The notes beneath the pieces are model-generated. The model was not told where the DNA came from, made no database searches, and saw only the letters and a list, made by a program, of their open reading frames with translations. The position numbers were made by a program, and so were the translations under genes. From positions 408,743-472,742 of the forward strand of contig NZ_JOBH01000006.1 in NCBI RefSeq assembly GCF_000717745.1: a stretch of 64,000 nucleotides of DNA, in the 5' to 3' direction. Numbering within the stretch: position 1 is the first letter of the stretch; each line of letters starts with the position of its first letter. The stretch is from Streptomyces violens. GTDB taxonomy: Bacteria > Actinomycetota > Actinomycetes > Streptomycetales > Streptomycetaceae. Below are positions 16,606 to 24,962 of the stretch, one piece after another.

Positions 16606-17502
16606 TCAGGCCAGTTCGGCGGCCAGCTCGTCGGCTTCGCGGTCAGCCCGCTCGATCAGCGTGTCGTTGACCTGGACCACGGCCTTGAGCAGCGGCATGT
16701 CCAGGCTCAGCGACGCGGCGAGGCCGAGGAAGCCCTGAGTGTCCTTGGGCAGGCACACCCCGCCGTACGGCGCTCCCCCGCGGATGCCGTAGAGCGGGTT
16801 GTACGAGCCCTCGGCGGACCGGGCCACGGTCTGCGCGATGGGGTCGAGGTCCAGCCCGAGGGTCTGGCTCACCAGCCACATCTCGTTCCAGAAGCTGATC
16901 TTCGTGGCGTTGTAGATGTTGTGGGCGCACTTGACCAGCTCGGCCGCGGCCGGGTTGGAGAAGGTGCGCAGCTCCCCGCCGAACGGCGCCAGCAACTCGG
17001 TCAGCCGCTCCACCGTCCGGTTGCTGCGGGAGGCGATCACCGTCATCCACGGGTGCCGGAAGTCCTCCAACGCCGTGGCGGCGCGCAGGAATTCGGGGTT
17101 GCCGGCCAGCGCGAAGCCCTCGCCGACGGACTTCCCCGAGTGCTTCTCCAGCAGCGTCTGGACGAGCCCCTCGGTGGTGCCCGGCGGCACGGTGGACCGG
17201 ACGACCACGGTGTGGTCGCCGGTGGCGTCGGCCAGGGCCGCGCCCACCGAGGCGGTACCGTCCTCGAAGGCGGTCAGGTCGTAGCGGTGTCCGACGTTGG
17301 GCGTGGGCAGCGTGAGGAAAATGAAGGCGTCCGGTTCATTCCGCAGATCGAGCACGTCACGCGCGTCCAGATCCTGCGAACGCAGGTATTCGAGCCGCTG
17401 GTGCGAGATGTCGATGAAGGTCACCTCGTGGCCGGCGCCTAAAAAGCCCTTACCGGTAGCCGTACCGACGACGCCGGAACCCACGATGAAAATACGTGCC
17501 AT
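16606..17502 (-). CDS. UDP-glucose/GDP-mannose dehydrogenase family protein, short form
   Basis: 298 residues; canonical family members are about 430. It has the NAD-binding N domain (MARIFIVGSGVVGTATGKGF, then DIS), the TPTP-like LTLPTPN loop, RSTVPPGTTEGL, NPEFLRAATALEDF, the central dimerisation helix with K and N (AELVKCAHNIYNATKISFWN), and the catalytic Cys250 in GGVCLPKDT. The C-terminal nucleotide-sugar-binding domain is missing, and no second ORF supplies it. It is predicted to oxidise a nucleotide-hexose to the uronic acid for the downstream synthase (AlgD-like step), if the short form is active. AGGAGG lies nine bases before the ATG. Codon 21 is TTA (17440-17442), so translation should depend on the bldA tRNA. 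First gene of the operon. Confidence 0.85.
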   Translation of the reverse strand: MARIFIVGSGVVGTATGKGFLGAGHEVTFIDISHQRLEYLRSQDLDARDVLDLRNEPDAFIFLTLPTPNVGHRYDLTAFEDGTASVGAALADATGDHTVVVRSTVPPGTTEGLVQTLLEKHSGKSVGEGFALAGNPEFLRAATALEDFRHPWMTVIASRSNRTVERLTELLAPFGGELRTFSNPAAAELVKCAHNIYNATKISFWNEMWLVSQTLGLDLDPIAQTVARSAEGSYNPLYGIRGGAPYGGVCLPKDTQGFLGLAASLSLDMPLLKAVVQVNDTLIERADREADELAAELA

Positions 17503-18252
17503 GGTGCTGTCCTCCTGGTGGATGTGCGTGCTCGACGCGACGCGACAGTGGTAACGAAAAAGGTGCGGGCCGGAGGGAACCGATCCGATGTCACGGCCGT
17601 CGGAGCAATGGCGCACGGGGCGGGCCCGCGCGTTCCGGTGAGCTCGGACGGGACAGTGCTGCCGGGTGCGTCAGGCCCCCCTGCCTGATCAGCATGTATG
17701 CATCCTCCGCCGGACGGCGCCTGTACGACTGCGTGACGATGTGAGCGCTGAGTCGCACTCTGCACTCATCGGGACGGACAGTACAGAAGCCGACTTACTG
17801 AGAGGGCAGGAAATTGCCGTGAATCCTGAATTCCGTATGCCCGGCTCCGGTACGGGCCGGAAGGCATCGATATCCTGCAGAAAAGCGCTGCTCGGAGCGG
17901 GAAACCGGCAGGCCGGAACTCCGGCCGGTGAGCCGGGCGTACGCCGTGTCCTCGATACGGGTACCGGGGCATGACAAGCGTTTTCGTGGGCTGCGTGCCG
18001 GGGCCATCGAATTCAGCAGGTTGTCCGAATCGGCGAGAGTGCCGGGACCGGTAATCAGACGCGCGGAAATGCGTATTCCGGGGCTTCTTTCAGAGCGCCC
18101 GTCACGCCCGTCCCTGTCGTCCCCTCGGCAGCACGCGGCGTAGGCGGGTCGCGCCGCGCTGACCTGGGCGAGCGCGGTGCGCGGCGGACCGAGCGCCGTG
18201 TGCGGCAGCGAAGCGCGCGCCGCTGGCCGGAACCGTCACGGCGGGCCGGCCT
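17503..18252. other. Long gene-free leader between the polysaccharide operon and the TPR gene
   Basis: 750 bp with no convincing coding sequence: the short frames here lack GC3 bias, ribosome sites or recognisable domains. AT content is slightly higher than the surroundings. It must contain the promoter of the leftward polysaccharide operon and probably a long 5' leader. I saw no clean palindrome or terminator that could be assigned. Confidence 0.5.
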
Positions 18253-19650
18253 TCACTGCGCCGCCTGTGCCGCGGCCTTCTCGCGCGCCGCCGCGGCCCG
18301 CGCCGGATCGCCGAGCTGCTCCTCCAGCCGCGCCTGCGCCGACCAGTTGTACGGGCAGACGGGGCGCAGCTGGATGCGCTCGCTCAGCAGCGTGCGCGCC
18401 AGTTCCGTACGCCCCGCGCGCAGCGCCGCCTCGACCAGCGTGCGCTGCACGGCGTCCCGCTGCGCGTGGCTGCCCCCGAAGGTGTGCAGCCGGTGCCGTA
18501 CCGGCAGCAGCAGGTCGGTGGCGCGGCCGAACTCCTGCCGCCCGTACGCGATCAGCGCCCGGCACACCGGCAGCCCGATGTCGGCGGTCATCGCGCGGTT
18601 GGTCACCTCCGGCGCGGCCCCGGCCAGCCACCGCTGCCGGTCCGCCACCAGCCGCTCGGCCTGGCCGATGCGGCCCGCGCCCACGTACGCCATGACCGCG
18701 TGCGCGTCGTTGAAGGCGTAGTGCGCGCCGTCGTCGCGGCGCTCCCACGCGTCGGCGAGCCGCGCCCACCGCGCGCGCTGGTGCTCGCCCGCCAGGTACA
18801 GCCGCCACAACAGGGCGGCGGCGTCCAGCAGTTCCATGGCGACGCCCGCCGACTCCTCGTGGTGCAGCGCCGCGTCGTAGATCTCCAGCACCCGCGCCGC
18901 GTCGCCCAGTTCCAGCGTGTACAGGGCGTAGTGCCACCAGTTGTGCACCGTCAGCAGGGTGCCGTCCGACCAGTCGTCGGTGCGCGCGTCGAGGAAGCGG
19001 ATGCCGTCGGTGAAGCGGCCGCGCATCTCGTACGTGTGCACCACGCCGTGGATCGCCCACACATCACGCGGATGGCGCGCGAGGGCTTCCAGACCCACCT
19101 CTTCCGCGCGCTCGTAGTGCCCCGACTCCTCCAGCCCGAAGGCGTACATGCCCAGCAGCGGGCCGCGGTGCGGGTCGTCCGGCTCCCAGGCGCCCAGCGC
19201 CCCGCCGATGCGGTCGCGCAGGCGCTGGGCGTCCCCGGTGAGGAAGTCGTGCTGATGCCCGGCGAAGAGCGCCAGCACATCGCGGGGATGGGCGACGGTG
19301 AGGTCACCGAGCAGGCGGCCGGCGCGGTGCAGATCCCCGTCCAGCCAGGCGCCGGCAGCGGCGAGATGCATCCGCTCCCGGGGCGTGAGGGCCGCCTCGT
19401 CCAGACCGGAGCGGAAGCGGAGGAAGGCGTCCCGGGCCGCGGCCGCGTCCTTCTCCTCCGTACCCAGCACACCGAGGTACGCGGCCAGCACCTGGCCCAT
19501 CACCGACCGCGGCGACGCCGCCAGCACCGAACCGGCCGCTTCGGCCACCTCGGGCCGGAAGAACACCAGATGATCCAGGGCCTGTTCGTAGTGGACGAGC
19601 GCATCGGCGCCGGTATGGCTCATACGGTGCCCGTGCCGGTCCGCTGTCAT
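18253..19650 (-). CDS. TTC38-like tetratricopeptide repeat protein
   Basis: 465 residues, cytoplasmic, all-helical. An N-terminal segment DALVHYEQALDHLVFFRPEV is followed by TPR-like units throughout (LALFAGHQHDFLTGDAQRLR, GLEESGHYERAEEVGLEALA, WWHYALYTLELGDAARVLEI, AYGRQEFGRATDLLLPVRHR). The sequence follows the TPR38 family found in actinobacteria and eukaryotes, often encoded beside small-molecule degradation genes. No catalytic motif is seen; it is probably a scaffold. The start at 19650 has GGAGGG four bases upstream; the ATG at 19623 is the alternative. It is divergent from the epoxide hydrolase at 20222. Confidence 0.75.
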   Translation of the reverse strand: MTADRHGHRMSHTGADALVHYEQALDHLVFFRPEVAEAAGSVLAASPRSVMGQVLAAYLGVLGTEEKDAAAARDAFLRFRSGLDEAALTPRERMHLAAAGAWLDGDLHRAGRLLGDLTVAHPRDVLALFAGHQHDFLTGDAQRLRDRIGGALGAWEPDDPHRGPLLGMYAFGLEESGHYERAEEVGLEALARHPRDVWAIHGVVHTYEMRGRFTDGIRFLDARTDDWSDGTLLTVHNWWHYALYTLELGDAARVLEIYDAALHHEESAGVAMELLDAAALLWRLYLAGEHQRARWARLADAWERRDDGAHYAFNDAHAVMAYVGAGRIGQAERLVADRQRWLAGAAPEVTNRAMTADIGLPVCRALIAYGRQEFGRATDLLLPVRHRLHTFGGSHAQRDAVQRTLVEAALRAGRTELARTLLSERIQLRPVCPYNWSAQARLEEQLGDPARAAAAREKAAAQAAQ

Positions 19651-20221
19651 GGGTCCCTCCTGCGTAGCCGGTCCGCCTGCCCCCAGCGATGGTGGACGAC
19701 CGGCGGCCGCCGGGAGCGGAATCCGGTCCCCGAGGGCCACCACCCGTACCAGGCCAACGATCGCCGGCCCCTCCCGGGCACGATCCGGACACCGGCCGTC
19801 CGCCGCAAGACCGCGCACGGGCGCCGCGCCCGCGCCGCCACCAGCACGCGCACGGCCGCCGCGCCCGCCCGCCGTCCGGGCCGTCCCCGGTACGGCGCTG
19901 GGCGATTCGGTCAGGGGGACCGGGGCCGGAAAACGGGGCTCGGGACCGCCGCGCGGCACACGCCTGTACCCATGGAGCCCAGCCGCCGCGACAGTCACCG
20001 TCCATCCGGGGCGGGTCGCGGTCCCGCACCGCCACGGAAGCGGCCGGAACCGGGCACCGGGGTCCGCCGATCCCGTCACCCGCGGCGCGGGCGGAACCGG
20101 TGCGCGCGCCGCCGCCCGGCCACCGCTTTTGCCGGATCGGCAAGAAAGCTCGCCACCGCCCCGCGGCCGTCCGATGATCACGGAAAGCGGGACCGCACCC
20201 GCCACCACCGCAGGAGGAGAC
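19651..20221. other. Divergent intergenic region
   Basis: 571 bp between the TPR gene and the epoxide hydrolase. Overlapping open frames on both strands are low-complexity Pro/Arg/Gly translations without domains. It is expected to hold the promoters of both genes; no symmetric operator was recognised. Confidence 0.5.
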
Positions 20222-21217
20222 ATGCCGCAGCCGACTCCCGTACAGCACCGCCTGGTCCGCACGCCCGCCGGCCGCATCCATCTCGTGGAGCAGGGCACCG
20301 GCCCCCTGGTCCTCCTCGTCCACGGCTTCCCGGAGTCCTGGTACTCCTGGCGCCACCAGCTCCCGGCGCTCGCCGCGGCGGGCTTCCGCGCGGTGGCCGT
20401 CGACGTCCGCGGGTACGGCCGCTCCTCCGCGCCCGCCGCGGTCGACGCGTACCGGATGCTCGACCACGTCGAGGACACCGCCGCCGTCATCGAGGCCCTC
20501 GGCGCCGGGAGCGCGGTCGTCGTGGGCCACGACTGGGGCTCGCCCATCGCCGCCCACACCGCGCTGCTCCGGCCGGACCTCGTCACGGCCGTCGGGCTGC
20601 TGAGCGTGCCGTACGCCCCTCGGGGCGGGCCCCGGCCCACCGAGGCGTTCGCCGCGCTCGGCGGCGACGAGGAGTTCTACGTCGGCTACTTCCAGGAGCC
20701 CGGCCGGGCGGAGGCCGAGATCGAACCGGACGTGCGCGGCTGGCTGGCCGGGTTCTACGCCGGACTCTCGGCCGACACGATGCCGCGCGGCGGCGAGGGC
20801 AGCCTCTTCTTCGTGCCCGAAGGCGGCCGGCTCCGCGACCGTTTCCCCACAGGCGTCCTGCCGTCCTGGCTCACCGAGGCCGATCTCGACGTGTACGCGG
20901 GGGAGTTCGAGCGGACCGGCCTGACCGGCGCGCTCAACCGTTACCGCAACGTCGACCGGGACTGGGCGGACCTCGCGCCCTGGGACGGCGCGCCGGTCAC
21001 CCAGCCATCGCTCTTCCTCGGCGGCACCCTCGACGCCTCCACCACCTGGATGCGCGAGGCCATCGAGGCGTACCCCACGACCCTTCCCGGCCTGGTCTCC
21101 TGCCACCTCCTGGAGGGCTGCGGCCACTGGATCCAGCAGGAGCGCGCCGACGAGGTGAACCGGCTCCTCATCGACTGGCTCCGTTCCCCGGCCGTGAAGT
21201 CGGCTTCCAGGCCGTGA
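20222..21217 (+). CDS. Alpha/beta-hydrolase, epoxide hydrolase
   Basis: 331 residues. Epoxide-hydrolase motifs: oxyanion loop HGFPESWYSW, nucleophile elbow GHDWGS (the Asp), cap-domain tyrosine regions (VGYFQEPGRA, NRYRNVDRDW), a late acidic residue region (LFLGGTLDAST) and the catalytic His in GCGHWIQQE. It opens epoxides to vicinal diols; the substrate is unknown. AGGAGGAGA precedes the ATG at 20222; earlier in-frame starts lack a ribosome site. A second enzyme of the same family lies on the other side of the diaminopropionate NRPS operon (31497-32501). Confidence 0.88.
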   Translation: MPQPTPVQHRLVRTPAGRIHLVEQGTGPLVLLVHGFPESWYSWRHQLPALAAAGFRAVAVDVRGYGRSSAPAAVDAYRMLDHVEDTAAVIEALGAGSAVVVGHDWGSPIAAHTALLRPDLVTAVGLLSVPYAPRGGPRPTEAFAALGGDEEFYVGYFQEPGRAEAEIEPDVRGWLAGFYAGLSADTMPRGGEGSLFFVPEGGRLRDRFPTGVLPSWLTEADLDVYAGEFERTGLTGALNRYRNVDRDWADLAPWDGAPVTQPSLFLGGTLDASTTWMREAIEAYPTTLPGLVSCHLLEGCGHWIQQERADEVNRLLIDWLRSPAVKSASRP

Positions 21218-22292
21218 GAGTCGGCTAAATCACACACCGTGGAACGGCGCCGGCCAGCGGGCTCCTGCACCGAGAAGCGGCTGGCGCCCCTCGTTGCACT
21301 CGCGACGGTGAGCGGTGGGGCGCACTCCGGTGTTGACAGCGGGCGGCGCGCGCGGGCGCGTGCTCATTGCGTGCGCCCCCACGCCCTCCGAGCCGTGGCG
21401 TGTGAGGCCGTCCGGTTCCGTTGTTCAGTCCTGCTACCTGCACTTAAACCTGTGGGTGAACCGGTTCGCGCCGAGTTCGGCCACCGGATGGTTCCCAAGT
21501 CTGGGCGTGCTTAACCTGCTGTCACCACCTATGCGCGTCTCGAGGGGGAGCCGTGCTCATGACGTCGATGCAGGGTTACGACAGCCTGGTTGGTAGGGGG
21601 GAAGCGTCCGGGTCGGGGGGCCCGGTCGCTCACGGGGAACGGGGGGAATTCCTGGAACGCTCGTCGTACGACCGGCCGGCTCGGGCCGTGCGCGCCGCGG
21701 GGGCGTGCATGGTGACCGTGCCGCCGCACCGTGTCCCGTCGCACCGGGTGAGCTGTTCCGCGCCTTTCGGGCGGGCCCCGGAGAGCCACCGCACGCGCCG
21801 GGCGGACCCGGCGCGTAGCAGACGCCTGAGGATGTGCGGATACTTTGACCGGGCCGCCCTGAAGGCCGACTCGACCGGCCGGGCCGTCGCCCCGGACGCA
21901 GCACAGGGCCTGGAGACCGCGCCGGGCTCCAGTCACCGCACCGAGGATCCTCGCCCCACAGAGGACCCGGGCCACGCCGAGGACGACGGCGAGAGCGATC
22001 AGTACGACCGCACCGGAACCCGGGTAGCGCACGCCTTGATGGCGGGCCCGGCGGCGGGCGCCGGCCGTCCGCCCCTTCTCTCCGTGCCTCGCGGCCGTTT
22101 CCTCCCCTGCGCGGGGAGCCGGCCGCCGAGGGCGTCGATGATTCCGCCGTACTGGCGGCAGAGCTGTCCGGGCCCAGTGCCCCGCCCCGATTCCGGCTCG
22201 CCGTGTACGGATTCGCACCAGTCCCCCCACCGCACAGGCCGAATGCCTTGAATTCCCGCACAGCCGACGACATTGACTTACAAGGAGCTCAC
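21218..22292. other. Long region upstream of the NRPS operon with only a doubtful ORF
   Basis: 1,075 bp without a recognisable gene. The best candidate is a rightward frame 21553-22251 (GTG with GAGGGGGAG upstream, 232 codons, starting MLMTSMQGYDSLVGRGEASG). Its body is Arg/Pro/Ser-rich with no domain and weak GC3 bias, so it is either a decayed regulator start or noise. The TTAACC...CACCTATG stretch near 21510-21535 looks promoter-like. The region immediately before 22293 holds the AAGGAG site of the first NRPS-operon gene. The operon promoter and any regulator site should lie here. Confidence 0.4.
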
Positions 22293-24815
22293 GTGGTGGG
22301 AAAACCTGTCGAGATCTCGACAGCGGACCTGGTTGAATCTTCAACTATTGATCATGGGAATACCTTGCCGGAGACGACCGCCACCGAGCGGATCCTCGCC
22401 GAGGTGCTGGCCGGTCTGGTGAGTGCCGAGCGGGTCCCGGTCGACAGCCACTTCTTCGACGACCTCGGTGCCAACTCCCTGCTCATGGCGCAGTTCTGCG
22501 CGCGGGTCAGGAAGCGCGGCGACCTGCCGTCGGTCTCCATGAAGGACGTCTACCGCCACCCGACCATCCGCAGCCTGGCCATGTCCCTGCCGGCCGTCCC
22601 GTCCACCGCCACCGAAGAACGGGCACCGGCGGTCCCCGAGGACCCGACGCCGCCCGGCAGTTCACCGCGGTTCGTGCTGTGCGGAACGCTCCAGCTGCTG
22701 ATTTTCCTCGGCTATTCCTACCTCGCGGGAACGGTCACCATCCGCGGTTTCACCTGGGTGTCCGCCGGTTCCGGACTGGTCGACATCTATCTGCGGTCGG
22801 CCGTGTTCGGCAGTGCCGGATTCCTCGGCATGTGCCTCTTTCCGGTGGCGGCCAAATGGATTCTCGTCGGCCGCTGGCGGCCCATGGAATTCCCGGTGTG
22901 GAGCCTGGCCTATCTGCGTTTCTGGACGGTCCGGGTACTGATCCACGCGAACCCGATGCGGCTCTTCATCGGCAATCCGCTGTACGTGCTGTACCTCCGG
23001 GCCCTCGGCGCGCGCATCGGCAAGAACGTCACGATCCTCTCGCCCGCCGTCCCCGTCTGCACCGACCTGCTCACCATCGGCGCCAACACGGTGATCCGCA
23101 AGGAGGCGTACTTCCTCTGCTACCGGGCGCACGCCGGGCGGATCCAGACCGGCCCCGTCACCCTCGGCCGGGACGTCTTCATCGGCGAGCGGACCGTGCT
23201 GGACATCAAGACCTCGATGGGCGACGGCGCCCAGCTCGGCCACACCTCCGCCCTGCAGAGCGGCGAGGCGGTACCGGCCGGGCAGCGGTGGCACGGCTCT
23301 CCGGCGCAGCGCACGGACGTGGACTACGTACGCGTCGCGCCGACCGGCTGCAGCACCCTGCGCCGCTTCGGGTACGGCTTCCTCACCCTGGTACAGGTGT
23401 GCGTCGTCTACGTGCCGCTGGGCGTCGGGCTCATGTACTTCCTGCTGACGGAGGTCCCCGCGCTCGGCAGGTGGCTGGGTCCCGGCACCGAAGGGCTCAC
23501 CTCGGCGGCGCTCTACCTCGACGCGCTGGTCATCTCCGTGGTGGTGTTCTTCGGCTTCACCCTGCTGGGCCTGGTCTGGCTGCTCACCGTGCCGCGGCTG
23601 CTGAACCTGATGATCGAGCCGGACAAGGTGTATCCGCTGTACGGCTTCCACTACTCGGTGCACCGCGCCGTCACGCGGATGACCAACAACAAGTTCTTCA
23701 AGTGGCTTTTCGGTGACAGCTCCTACATCGTCCACTACCTGCGCTACCTCGGGTACAACATGTCCCGGATCGAGCAGACCGGGTCGAACTTCGGCACGGA
23801 CGTGGCCCACGAGACCCCGTACCTGGCCACCGTCGGCAGCGGCACGATGGTCGCCGACGGACTGTCCATCATCAACGCCGACTTCTCCAGCACGTCCTTC
23901 CGGGTGTCCCGGGCGACGATCGGCGCGCACAACTTCCTCGGCAACTTCATCGCCTATCCCTCGGGCGGCAGGACCGGAGAGAACTGCCTGCTCGCGACGA
24001 AGGTGATGGTGCCGCTGGACGGCGAGATCCGCGAAGGGGTGGGGCTGCTCGGCTCGCCGAGCTTCGAGATCCCCCGCTCCGTGGAGCGCGACACCCGTTT
24101 CGACCGCTACCGCACGGGCGAGGAATTCCGCACGCGCCTCGCGGCGAAGAACCGGCACAACACCGTCACGATCGGCCTCTTCCTGTTCCTGCGGTGGGTG
24201 CACGTCTTCGTGCTCACCGTGCTGGCCGTCGCGGCCATCGAACTGTACGGCGTGGCCGAGCAGTTGCTGATCGCGGCGTACATGGCGCTCAGCATGGTCT
24301 TCACCGCCGTCTACTTCAGCATGATGGAGCGGATCATCCTGCGCTTCCGCCCGCTGCAGCCGCAGCTCTGCTCCATCTACCAGCCTTACTTCTGGTGGCA
24401 CGAGCGCCTGTGGAAGGTGCCCGACACCCACTTCAACGCGTTCAACGGCACCCCGTTCAAGAACCTGCTGTGGCGGATGCTGGGCGTCCGGCTCGGCCGG
24501 CGGGTCTTCGACGACGGCTGCTACATCACGGAGCGGACGCTCACCGCCATCGGGGACGACGCCACGCTCAACATGGGAAGCAAGATCCAGTGCCACTCGC
24601 AGGAGGACGGCACCTTCAAATCCGACCACAGCACGATCGGCGCCGGCTGCACGCTGGGCATCGGCGCCCTGGTCCACTACGGCGTGACGATGGGCGACGG
24701 CGCGGTGCTGGCCGCCGACTCCTTCCTGATGAAGGGCGAGGAGATCCCGCAGCACGCACGGTGGGCGGGAAACCCGGCCGCCGAAACACGCCGGGCGCCC
24801 CAGCGGACCGCATGA
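22293..24815 (+). CDS. Carrier domain fused to Pls-like membrane / left-handed beta-helix region (TIGR02353-type)
   Basis: 840 residues, GTG start with AAGGAG upstream. A peptidyl-carrier domain occupies about residues 28-100 with the phosphopantetheine serine at 62 (DDLGANSLL). A long region follows with about six membrane helices (LQLLIFLGYSYLAGTVTI, FLGMCLFPVAAKWILVG, VCVVYVPLGVGLMYFLL, SVVVFFGFTLLGLVWLL, others) and two or three hexapeptide left-handed beta-helix blocks (ARIGKNVTILSPAVPV, GDDATLNMGSKIQCHSQ, STIGAGCTLGIGALVHYG). This is the terminal region of unknown function found in some NRPSs and in epsilon-poly-L-lysine synthetase, where the C-terminal tandem domains join amino acids on the membrane. 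There is no adenylation domain: the partner at 24963 probably loads it. It likely forms the membrane-bound condensing unit. Confidence 0.8.
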   Translation: MVGKPVEISTADLVESSTIDHGNTLPETTATERILAEVLAGLVSAERVPVDSHFFDDLGANSLLMAQFCARVRKRGDLPSVSMKDVYRHPTIRSLAMSLPAVPSTATEERAPAVPEDPTPPGSSPRFVLCGTLQLLIFLGYSYLAGTVTIRGFTWVSAGSGLVDIYLRSAVFGSAGFLGMCLFPVAAKWILVGRWRPMEFPVWSLAYLRFWTVRVLIHANPMRLFIGNPLYVLYLRALGARIGKNVTILSPAVPVCTDLLTIGANTVIRKEAYFLCYRAHAGRIQTGPVTLGRDVFIGERTVLDIKTSMGDGAQLGHTSALQSGEAVPAGQRWHGSPAQRTDVDYVRVAPTGCSTLRRFGYGFLTLVQVCVVYVPLGVGLMYFLLTEVPALGRWLGPGTEGLTSAALYLDALVISVVVFFGFTLLGLVWLLTVPRLLNLMIEPDKVYPLYGFHYSVHRAVTRMTNNKFFKWLFGDSSYIVHYLRYLGYNMSRIEQTGSNFGTDVAHETPYLATVGSGTMVADGLSIINADFSSTSFRVSRATIGAHNFLGNFIAYPSGGRTGENCLLATKVMVPLDGEIREGVGLLGSPSFEIPRSVERDTRFDRYRTGEEFRTRLAAKNRHNTVTIGLFLFLRWVHVFVLTVLAVAAIELYGVAEQLLIAAYMALSMVFTAVYFSMMERIILRFRPLQPQLCSIYQPYFWWHERLWKVPDTHFNAFNGTPFKNLLWRMLGVRLGRRVFDDGCYITERTLTAIGDDATLNMGSKIQCHSQEDGTFKSDHSTIGAGCTLGIGALVHYGVTMGDGAVLAADSFLMKGEEIPQHARWAGNPAAETRRAPQRTA

Positions 24816-24962
24816 CCCAGCGACCACGACCACCGCGCGTGCCGGAAGGCATGCACCGCGGTGGGCCGACCGGGACGGCCGGCAAACAGATGACCACGAC
24901 CGCGCCGCTCCGGACAGCGGCGCGCGGCACCGTGACAGCGGTGCATGGAGGGGGAAGATCCC

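Noticed and set aside
18466..21228. 920-codon rightward frame across the TPR gene and epoxide hydrolase
   Set aside because: It runs antisense through one real gene and out of frame through another; both real genes have clear domains.
21245..21290. Possible terminator after the epoxide hydrolase (GGCGCCGGCCAGC ... GCGGCTGGCGCCC)
   Set aside because: The arms pair only imperfectly with bulges; not strong enough to list.
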